Below, one piece after another: positions 12,172 to 17,538 of a DNA stretch of 17,538 bases (position 1 is the first letter of the stretch; every line of letters starts with the position of its first letter). Where the stretch lies: positions 1-17,538 of the forward strand of contig JBJKRW010000023.1 in the NCBI GenBank assembly GCA_046704445.1. Direction: 5' to 3'. Both the position numbers and the translations under genes were made by a program. The notes below the pieces were generated by a model. The model had not been told where the DNA came from. It did not search any database and worked only from the letters and a program-made list of their open reading frames with translations. This stretch comes from JBJKRW01 sp046704445 (GTDB taxonomy: Bacteria; Patescibacteriota; Microgenomatia; UBA1406; GWC2-37-13).

Positions 12172-14568
12172 TCAGCATTCCGAATAACCGCACCCGTAGC
12201 ATTTCTTACAACCCTCTTCATGCACGAGCGATGCCTCTCCGCAGCTGGGACAAATGTCGAAAACCGCAAGTGATTCCTGGGCCTGCATAAGAGAAGGTTG
12301 TGTGGTTTCGGTAACGAGTTTCGGCGTCATGGTTTTTGTCTGTACAACCGGTTCTGCCTTTTTTTGCTGGCCGTTCAGGTCATAGTGCATGGTGAGGACC
12401 TTGGCAACCGCGTCCGGCAGGCTGCGGATTCTGTCTTTGCCAAAACCCAAAGACCTTGCTCCCCCGATATCTTGCAGTTGGGCAACGATTTCCCTGATCC
12501 TTTCCAAAACGGAAAGATGAGACGAAAAACGGATTGCAAGCGAAATCATTCTGCCAAGACCTTCGGCCATCGCATATACGTCTGTGCCGGCCTTTCCTAC
12601 GTTGATAAACACCTCGAGAGGCTCCGGAGGGAACCCTCCGTTTGTGTTCAGGGTGATAAACGCGACGCCGACAGGAGTATTTATCCGGTAGGTTGACCCG
12701 TGGACCACCATGGGTCTTGGTTTTACCGTATATGAAGGAATGCGCGGAGTTTTTGTTTCTTGCGCCGGCGTGGTATCTTTTTTTTTGTTCTCTTCTGTGC
12801 GCTCCAGAACCCCGGGCCTCGAACCTTCTCTCATATAGGTAATCCCTTTCAGTCCGAGTTTGTATGCCAACGAGTACAGTTTTTTTACGTCTTCCACGGT
12901 GTGGGTGTTGGGTGCGTTAACCGTTTTTGATATGGACGCATCAACATATTGCTGAATTGCCGCCTGAACCCTTACGTGTTCTTCCGGAATAAGGTCGTTT
13001 GCGGATACAAACCATTCCGGCCTGTCGGATTTTTTAATCTTGGTGCCTGAGCTTCCCTGTTTAGCACACCATTCTTCGAAAAGATGATGGCGGATAATGT
13101 GTTCGCCAAGGCGATCTCTCCGGATGAACTCGAATTCATACACAGGTTCTATTCCGGACGTGGTGTTTGCCATGAGGGAGGTAGAGCCCGTAGGAGCTTG
13201 CATGAGCGCGATCGAATTTCTGACTCCATATTTCTTTATGCGATTTTGAATTTGTTGAGGAAGTTTTTCGATAAATTTACCCTTCGGATAGAGCTTTGCA
13301 TTAAACTTGGGAAAAGCCCCTTTTTCCCTGGCGAGCTCAACCTCTGTTTTATATGTTTCGTCACGGATAATCTGGTATATCTTATGGATAAACTCAAGGG
13401 ATTCTGCCGACCCGTATTTCATGTGAAGCTTGATCAACGCGTCTCCCAGGCCCATGGTTCCCAACCCTATCCGGCGCTCGCCTTCGAGCTGTGTTTTTTT
13501 AATACCCTCAAACACGTAGGGGTCCATATCTACCACATCATCCTGAAACCTCACGGCGATATGGACAATCTTTTTTAAAAGAGCAAAATCAAACTTTCCG
13601 GCGGAAAGGATGCTTTTTGATTTTACAAATGAACTTAGATTAATGGATCCCAGATTACATACGCCCCAGGGCGGAAGCCCTTCTTCCCCGCATGGGTTTA
13701 CGCAGTTAATCCTGTTCCAGTAATAATTATTATGCAGCTTGTTGTAGCGCTCCATAAACACAACGCCCGGTTCTGCAGAGCGCCATGCGGCGTCGGCAAT
13801 CAAATCCCATATTTTTCGCGCCTTTACGATTTTTTGTACTACTATCCGTTTTCCCATCTTTTTCCATTCTTCCAGGTCCCCGTTCCATTTTTGGTCGTAT
13901 TCGGGATCGTTGGTGTCGGGAAAAACCAATGGCCAGTCCGCGTCTTTTTCGACTGCGTCCATGAATGAATCCGAAATACAGAGAGACAGATTGGCCCCGT
14001 TGATTCTTCTAAGGTCCTGTTTTACCGTGATAAACTCTTCTATATCGGGATGCCAATCCCAAAGCATAAGCATAAGGGCGCCTCTCCGGGTTCCTCCCTG
14101 TTGAATAATGTCTTTTGTTGCGACCGAGAAGAGCTCCGCCCCATTTATGGGCCCGGAAGAAAAACCGTTAACTTTTCTTACTCGTGCGCCGCGGAAGCGA
14201 AGCGAGGAAAGATTAATTCCCACTCCTCCACCCCGCGCCATGATTTCAACCATTTGTTTCAGTGTTTCCAGGATCCCGTCGCGCGAATCTTTCGGTGAGG
14301 GGATGACAAAGCAATTGTAATAGGTAACCGCAAATCCCGTACCTGCCCCGGCGAGAATTCTTCCTCCGGGTACGTATTTAAAATCTTTTAATGCGGAGTA
14401 AAATGTCTTTTCCCATTTTTTTTGTTTTGTTTTTTTTTCGACCGCAGAAACGGTTTTTGCTACTCTTTTCCACATCTCTTCCGGTGTCTTTTCAATAGGC
14501 TTGCCTTGTTTATCCTTCAATGCATAACGGTCCGAAAAAACCTTCTGCGACACACCGGTAAGTTTCAT
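12172..14568 (-). CDS. nrdJ: Adenosylcobalamin-dependent (class II) ribonucleoside reductase
   Basis: A 798-residue enzyme converting ribonucleotides to deoxyribonucleotides. There is no N-terminal ATP cone, so it lacks the dATP off-switch. The barrel holds YYNCFVIPSP (C86, first redox Cys), ARGGGVGINLS (111-121), NPCGEEGLPPWGVCNLGSIN (291-310) with N291, the thiyl Cys C293, E295 and the second redox Cys C304, and later PTGSTSLMANTTSGIEPVYE. From about 645 comes a TSCPD-type domain (INTPVGVAFITLNTNGGFPP...), then a C-terminal Cys-rich end (773-798): CPSC, CKKC, and a final CGYSEC likely to shuttle electrons from thioredoxin. That architecture is the B12-dependent NrdJ type; no class I small subunit (nrdB) or activase is nearby. 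It is 28 bp after nrdR and 27 bp before the adenosyltransferase. Confidence 0.95.
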   Translation of the reverse strand: MKLTGVSQKVFSDRYALKDKQGKPIEKTPEEMWKRVAKTVSAVEKKTKQKKWEKTFYSALKDFKYVPGGRILAGAGTGFAVTYYNCFVIPSPKDSRDGILETLKQMVEIMARGGGVGINLSSLRFRGARVRKVNGFSSGPINGAELFSVATKDIIQQGGTRRGALMLMLWDWHPDIEEFITVKQDLRRINGANLSLCISDSFMDAVEKDADWPLVFPDTNDPEYDQKWNGDLEEWKKMGKRIVVQKIVKARKIWDLIADAAWRSAEPGVVFMERYNKLHNNYYWNRINCVNPCGEEGLPPWGVCNLGSINLSSFVKSKSILSAGKFDFALLKKIVHIAVRFQDDVVDMDPYVFEGIKKTQLEGERRIGLGTMGLGDALIKLHMKYGSAESLEFIHKIYQIIRDETYKTEVELAREKGAFPKFNAKLYPKGKFIEKLPQQIQNRIKKYGVRNSIALMQAPTGSTSLMANTTSGIEPVYEFEFIRRDRLGEHIIRHHLFEEWCAKQGSSGTKIKKSDRPEWFVSANDLIPEEHVRVQAAIQQYVDASISKTVNAPNTHTVEDVKKLYSLAYKLGLKGITYMREGSRPGVLERTEENKKKDTTPAQETKTPRIPSYTVKPRPMVVHGSTYRINTPVGVAFITLNTNGGFPPEPLEVFINVGKAGTDVYAMAEGLGRMISLAIRFSSHLSVLERIREIVAQLQDIGGARSLGFGKDRIRSLPDAVAKVLTMHYDLNGQQKKAEPVVQTKTMTPKLVTETTQPSLMQAQESLAVFDICPSCGEASLVHEEGCKKCYGCGYSEC

Positions 14569-14596
14569 AGCTGTACGTACAAATTTATAACCGTTT

Positions 14597-15043
14597 TTAC
14601 AACAATCTTTTTACTTCCTTTTCGAAATCCTCAACTTCGACAAAGCGGCGGAATACCGACGCAAACCGAATGTAGGCTATTTTATCAATTTTTTTCAGTT
14701 GTTTGGCAACCAAATTTCCTATGATTCTGCTTTCTACTTCAATCGAAACCTGTTGTTTTAGGTGCGATTCGACGGCCAGAACGATTTTTTCAATCTGATC
14801 CGCGCTTACCGATGTTTTTTCCGTTGACTTCATCAGTCCTTTTCTGAGCTTGTCGCGGTCAAAACGCTCTCTTTTTCCGTCTCTTTTTATGACAAGGAGA
14901 GGGAGTTCTTCCACCCTCTCATAAGTCGTAAACCTTTTGTCGCATTTCGGGCATCTTCTTCTTCGTCTTATTGTTGACCCGTCCTCCGAAACCCTTGTTT
15001 CGATGACCTCGGTATCCGAATTCTTGCAAAAAATACAAAACAC
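14597..15043 (-). CDS. nrdR: NrdR, transcriptional repressor of ribonucleotide reductase genes
   Basis: A 148-residue protein of standard NrdR design: a zinc ribbon with C3, C6, C31 and C34 (MFCIFCKNSDTEV and RRRRCPKCDKRFTTYE), followed by an ATP cone (about 49-138, VIKRDGKRERFDRDKLRKGL, ending RFASVFRRF) that senses dATP/ATP. It blocks transcription of RNR genes when dATP is high. The start is GTG at 15043, because the next upstream in-frame codons lead to TAA and the zinc ribbon begins directly after it. It is the first gene of the nrdR-nrdJ-pduO cluster and would regulate it together with itself; matching operator boxes lie 100-150 bp upstream. Confidence 0.95.
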   Translation of the reverse strand: MFCIFCKNSDTEVIETRVSEDGSTIRRRRRCPKCDKRFTTYERVEELPLLVIKRDGKRERFDRDKLRKGLMKSTEKTSVSADQIEKIVLAVESHLKQQVSIEVESRIIGNLVAKQLKKIDKIAYIRFASVFRRFVEVEDFEKEVKRLL

Positions 15044-15053
15044 GATGTATTAG

Positions 15054-15120
15054 TTTATAAAGATTAAAAGTTTATAAAGTTCATAAAGCACATTATTTTT
15101 CCCGAGTTTTGCTTTATAAA
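15054..15120. repeat. TTTATAAAG repeats upstream of nrdR
   Basis: Exact TTTATAAAG at 15054-15062 and 15071-15079, TTCATAAAG (one mismatch) at 15080-15088, and an inverted copy CTTTATAAA at 15112-15120. The first copy lies just before the nrdR start and its TATAAA could act as a -10 (10 nt before the GTG). They may be operator iterons, repeated -10 elements, or chance in AT-rich DNA. Confidence 0.45.
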
Positions 15121-15144
15121 CCTTAGCGGCTTTACAAGCTTGAT

Positions 15145-15192
15145 AGACTATTATTAGTGTCCCATTACAATTTATAGCACTAACTGTAGTAA
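15145..15192. promoter_or_regulatory. Tandem NrdR boxes
   Basis: AGACTATTATTAGTGT (15145-15160) and GCACTAACTGTAGTAA (15177-15192) each hold a CTA-N4-TAG palindrome, the core of the known NrdR box. On the nrdR-coding strand the first reads ACACTAATAATAGTCT, 12 of 16 to the ACACTATATATAGTGT-like consensus. Their centres are 32 bp apart, about three helical turns, matching the known paired-box spacing. Box 2 overlaps the nrdR promoter. Confidence 0.7.
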
Positions 15193-15197
15193 TTCAA
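15171..15197 (-). promoter_or_regulatory. Promoter of the nrdR-nrdJ operon, extended -10
   Basis: On the minus strand, TTGAAT (15197-15192), 15-bp spacer, TGC-TATAAA (15179-15171) as an extended -10. The start point would be near 15164, between the two NrdR boxes; box 2 covers the spacer and TGC. Leader about 120 nt. Confidence 0.45.
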
Positions 15198-15227
15198 GAG
15201 GTCAAAATACAGACAAACCATATCAGA

Positions 15228-15289
15228 TTTTTTTTCAGCCTTGAAAAAAAAGAGCGAAGAAAAAAAAGACAATATCCGGTATTTTTTTT
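15228..15289. repeat. Four 8-base A/T tracts with an inverted repeat
   Basis: T8 (15228-15235), A8 (15244-15251), A8 (15260-15267) and T8 (15282-15289). The first two extend to a perfect 10-bp inverted repeat, TTTTTTTTCA-GCCT-TGAAAAAAAA. Such tracts bend DNA and could shape the divergent promoters; as a terminator the stem would be all A/T and weak. Confidence 0.5.
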
Positions 15290-15317
15290 GAACAAATACA
15301 TAGAGAGTAACCATAGG

Positions 15318-15323
15318 TATAAT
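15318..15323 (+). promoter_or_regulatory. Possible comF -10 box
   Basis: Perfect TATAAT, 45 nt before the ATG at 15369. The 17-bp -35 position (AATACA) matches only 3/6. Would give a leader of about 39 nt. Confidence 0.35.
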
Positions 15324-15368
15324 AAAAAATAAAGTACCGTTGTTTAGTCTAATTATCCTAGAGTAAAT

Positions 15369-16055
15369 ATGGATATCAAAGACCTGTTATTTCCAAAAAC
15401 GTGCATAGGGTGTGGGTTTATTGGTGTGTATTTGTGTGATTCGTGCGCCAAAAAACTTCGTCCGTCACTGCCCGACACGTGTCCGTATTGCCAAAAACAA
15501 AGCCCCTACGGTTTTACTCATGGGCCCTGCAAAAGGAAATTCGGCCTTGATTCCTGTATGAGCCTGTTTCGGTACGATGGCTTTATGCAGAAAATAGTGA
15601 AGTCTATTAAGTATCGGCTTGCCAGGGAGGTCTGGGATGATGTCTGGAGGATGATTGGGGCGTATGCAATAGAAAGGTTGTGTATATGGAACAAGTTGCG
15701 ATTGAGGCTTGTGGTACAGCCGATACCTGTAAGTAATTCCAGAAAGAAAGCCCGGGGATTTAATCAATCTCTTATAATCGCACAGACGCTTTGTTCTTTT
15801 CTGGGTTTTCCGGTTGTTGATATTCTGCAAAAAAAAGACCGGGGTTTTCCACAAGCCCAGATTACCAATATGCGCCTGCGGCTGACAAATGTAAAGGACT
15901 CCTTTCTGTTTTCCGGAAAAAGATCCGCAAACCCGCACATATTGTTGATTGATGATGTATGTACCTCGGGCGCAACACTGAAAGAAGCCGCGCGAGTATT
16001 AAAAAAAACGGGAGGGGTTGAAAGGGTTTTTGCCTGCACGGTTGCAAAAGGATAG
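15369..16055 (+). CDS. comF: ComF-family competence/phosphoribosyltransferase-like protein
   Basis: A 228-residue ComF family protein. The N-terminal zinc finger has CIGC (12-15), CDSC (23-26) and CPYC (38-41). The C-terminal phosphoribosyltransferase fold ends in ILLIDDVCTSGAT (191-203), the PRPP-binding loop, and KKARGFNQS (126-134) is the usual ComF motif. ComF acts in the cytosol with the ComFA helicase to take up single-stranded DNA in transformation; its enzymatic role is unresolved. ComFA and ComEC are not in the window, so competence remains a guess, but the gene hints at uptake of DNA. It is divergent from nrdR, 325 bp away, and is followed by the permease gene. Confidence 0.9.
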   Translation: MDIKDLLFPKTCIGCGFIGVYLCDSCAKKLRPSLPDTCPYCQKQSPYGFTHGPCKRKFGLDSCMSLFRYDGFMQKIVKSIKYRLAREVWDDVWRMIGAYAIERLCIWNKLRLRLVVQPIPVSNSRKKARGFNQSLIIAQTLCSFLGFPVVDILQKKDRGFPQAQITNMRLRLTNVKDSFLFSGKRSANPHILLIDDVCTSGATLKEAARVLKKTGGVERVFACTVAKG

Positions 16056-16077
16056 TTTAGGTTGTGGACATACAGGA

Positions 16078-16106
16078 TTGCAAACACGGGAGAATACGGT
16101 TACAAT
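16078..16106 (+). promoter_or_regulatory. Promoter of the AI-2E-family permease gene, leaderless
   Basis: TTGCAA (16078-16083), 17-bp spacer, TACAAT (16101-16106), ending 6 nt before the ATG at 16113, so the transcript should begin at the start codon. Both hexamers are 5/6 or close; it also decides the start against an in-frame ATG at 16062. Confidence 0.7.
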
Positions 16107-16112
16107 AAGCGT

Positions 16113-17099
16113 ATGCAAACGACAAAAATAGAAATTTCCGCAAAGACGATCATATTCGCGGTGCTGTTTATTTTATTCCTGAACTTCCTGTGGGTGATAC
16201 GGGATCTTCTGTTTTCGTTATTCATCGCACTGATTATCGTGAGCGCGCTGAAACCTGCGGTAAGTTTCCTTGTGAGGGTAAAACTGCCGAGGATATTGGC
16301 GGCTATTGTGGTATATATCTTGTTTTTGGGGCTTATTGTATATCTTCTCTCCTCTATCTTCCCGCCTTTGATTACGGAAAGCACCCATTTGTTCAGATCT
16401 CTCCCCTATATTATTCAAAGCCTCTCTCCTCAGTTAACTCAATATGTAAACGTAGGGTCTTTTACTCAGTTTATTCCCAATATTACAAACCAGTTTTTCA
16501 GCATTGTCGGTAATGTATTTTCAAATACGTTATTTGTTATCACTACGATATTCTTCGGGTTTTATTTGCTGTTAGAGGAAAATGCATTTCAGAGGTCTTT
16601 GTCAAAATTTCTTCCCCGAAGCAAACTTGATGTGGTGATTAAGCTGATAGAGCGGGTGGAAAAAAGAATGAGCGGTTGGTTTTGGGGAGAGGTGCTTCTT
16701 ATGACGGTTGTGGGCCTCTTAACCTTTATAGGCTTGAATATAATCGGTACGCGCTATGCGCTCGCGCTTGCAGTGTTGGCGGGTCTTCTCGAAATTATTC
16801 CGAACTTCGGACCCATCCTGTCGGCGGTGCCGGCCATTCTCATCGGTCTTTCACAGTCCTATTTTCTCGGATTCGCAAATCTTGCGTTATATTTTATTGT
16901 CCAGCAGCTGGAGAACCATATAGTTGTTCCTGCGGTTATGAAAAAAACCGTGGGTTTAAGCCCTGTTATCACCTTGATGTCCCTGATTGTGGGGGGTAAA
17001 ATAGCGGGAACAATCGGCATACTTTTGGCAATCCCCTTCACTCTTTTTCTTGAGACGGTTCTTGTCGAGTTGTCAAAAGCCAAATCGCAAGCGCGGTAA
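16113..17099 (+). CDS. AI-2E transporter family (PerM/YdiK-like) permease
   Basis: A 328-residue membrane protein with about seven or eight helices. The family shape is clear: a paired N-terminal TM region (12-60), a hydrophobic segment with FPPLITE (near 85-90), a long loop, then the conserved GLLEIIPNFGPILSAVPAILIGLSQS and QQLENHIVVPAVMKKTVGLSPVITLMSLIVGGKIAGTIGILLAIP (only key parts quoted: PNFGP, LEN, VVP). The family ranges from AI-2 exporters to Na+/H+ antiporters and permeases of unknown cargo, so no substrate is given. ATG at 16113 is preferred over the longer frame from 16062, which adds 17 residues unlike the family and contains the promoter. There is no coupling with comF, 57 bp upstream. 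Confidence 0.88.
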   Translation: MQTTKIEISAKTIIFAVLFILFLNFLWVIRDLLFSLFIALIIVSALKPAVSFLVRVKLPRILAAIVVYILFLGLIVYLLSSIFPPLITESTHLFRSLPYIIQSLSPQLTQYVNVGSFTQFIPNITNQFFSIVGNVFSNTLFVITTIFFGFYLLLEENAFQRSLSKFLPRSKLDVVIKLIERVEKRMSGWFWGEVLLMTVVGLLTFIGLNIIGTRYALALAVLAGLLEIIPNFGPILSAVPAILIGLSQSYFLGFANLALYFIVQQLENHIVVPAVMKKTVGLSPVITLMSLIVGGKIAGTIGILLAIPFTLFLETVLVELSKAKSQAR

Positions 17100-17160
17100 A
17101 TATGCGTTAAATCTGCGGGAATCACCAATAAAGACTTCGATGTGCCGGATAAAGGTATAT

Positions 17161-17166
17161 TATAAT
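17161..17166 (+). promoter_or_regulatory. -10 box of the oxidoreductase gene, leaderless layout
   Basis: Perfect TATAAT (17161-17166), 6 nt before the ATG at 17173. -35 unclear. Confidence 0.55.
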
Positions 17167-17172
17167 AAGTCC

Positions 17173-17538
17173 ATGCATATAGCTGTTTTAGGGGGAGGGT
17201 TTACGGGTTTAACTTCCGCGTACCTGCTTGGAAGAAAAGGCCACAGTGTTACGGTTATTGAAAAAGAACGCTTTTTGGGCGGGCTCGCTTCAGGCTTTCG
17301 TTCCGATCGTTGGAATTGGCCGTTGGAAAGAGCCTATCACCACGTCTTTGCCAGCGATCATGACATCCTGAGTTTTGCGGAAGAACTGAATTTTCGGGGA
17401 TTTTACTTTTCAGAGCCGGAAACCGCGTCCTGTTATTTAATAGGAAATAATTCCCGCATAATTCCCGTAGATACTCCGCAAGATTTTATTAGGTTTCCCC
17501 TGTTGTCTGTCCCGGTAAAAATCCGGGCGGCATTGGTT
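17173..17538 (+). CDS. FAD-dependent oxidoreductase (amine oxidase/UGM-like), N-terminal part, runs off window
   Basis: The first 122 residues are visible; the frame stays open to the end. It starts HIAVLGGGFTGLTSAYLLGRKGHSVTVIEKE, a Rossmann GxGxxG FAD-binding unit with the Glu that binds ribose (E30), and continues FLGGLASGF (34-42), the Gly-Gly motif of the amine-oxidase/protoporphyrinogen oxidase/UDP-galactopyranose mutase superfamily. The next stretch (HHVFASDHDILSFAEELNF) fits membrane-lipid or sugar-associated oxidoreductases found beside glycosyltransferases in CPR genomes. The substrate is not knowable from this part. Confidence 0.85.
   Translation, partial: MHIAVLGGGFTGLTSAYLLGRKGHSVTVIEKERFLGGLASGFRSDRWNWPLERAYHHVFASDHDILSFAEELNFRGFYFSEPETASCYLIGNNSRIIPVDTPQDFIRFPLLSVPVKIRAALV

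Larger units (their letters stand above)
15044..15368. promoter_or_regulatory. 325-bp regulatory gap between nrdR and comF
   Basis: The longest non-coding stretch in the window, AT-rich. From the nrdR side it holds TTTATAAAG repeats, a pair of NrdR-box-like palindromes, an extended -10 for nrdR, four 8-base A/T tracts with a hairpin-like inverted repeat, and a TATAAT for comF. I see no small ORF with support, no tRNA, and no B12-box (GCCACTG) of a cobalamin riboswitch. Confidence 0.6.

Noticed and set aside
15044..15368. Cobalamin riboswitch for the B12 cluster
   Set aside because: No GCCACTG B12 box or matching helices on either strand; NrdR boxes explain the region better.
16062..16112. 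Earlier start of the permease at 16062
   Set aside because: The extra 17 residues are unlike the family and would contain the TTGCAA-N17-TACAAT promoter.
1..17538. tRNA, rRNA, CRISPR arrays, insertion sequences
   Set aside because: No cloverleaf, spacer-repeat pattern, transposase or terminal repeats seen on either strand by eye; a covariance search would be decisive for small RNAs.

Overview
The window looks like a chromosomal segment, around the replication origin, of a small-genome bacterium, most likely a Patescibacteria/CPR member and perhaps Microgenomates-like. This rests on the mix of genes: a CPR-style T4SS-pilin-like membrane protein, a SpoIID/LytB protein with a coiled-coil front, a class II ribonucleotide reductase with its own B12 genes, a ComF competence protein, very tight packing and few Shine-Dalgarno sites. 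TAA and TGA both end genes here, so UGA is not recoded. The assignment is an inference from gene content; no rRNA or ribosomal protein is in view.

Region 1 (1-4146) is the replication/RNA-processing block, all on the + strand: the C-terminus of a tyrosine-recombinase-like protein that lacks the catalytic Tyr, RNase HI, dnaA, a compact origin candidate (DnaA boxes plus DnaA-trio-like repeats), dnaN, and a PIN-domain protein that matches HARP, the protein-only RNase P. The dnaA reading frame carries one in-frame TAA just after Walker B; all the rest of the gene is intact. A perfect inverted pair of DnaA boxes lies at the dnaA start point of transcription.

Region 2 (4091-9817) is cell-surface genes on both strands: a two-TM protein of unknown function, a small anchored protein with an IPSTG sorting-like tail, a Cys-rich pilin-like protein, a secreted coiled-coil SpoIID/LytB protein, a membrane acyltransferase and a GT-C-type membrane glycosyltransferase.

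Region 3 (9886-15043) is a deoxyribonucleotide/B12 cassette. On the - strand, in order: nrdR, nrdJ (adenosylcobalamin-dependent RNR), a PduO-type cobalamin adenosyltransferase, a DUF4430 (transcobalamin-like) exported protein, a DUF6580 membrane protein and a conserved small protein with its own promoter. Thioredoxin converges on the end of this cluster. Together they could capture corrinoid, import it, turn it into the coenzyme and use it for dNTP synthesis under NrdR control. Two NrdR-box-like palindromes spaced exactly 32 bp apart lie upstream of nrdR.

Region 4 (15044-17538) has a 325-bp regulatory gap, then comF, an AI-2E/PerM-family permease and the start of an FAD-dependent oxidoreductase. 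A thread across the whole window is that many -10 boxes sit only 6-9 nt before the start codon, which predicts widespread leaderless mRNAs.
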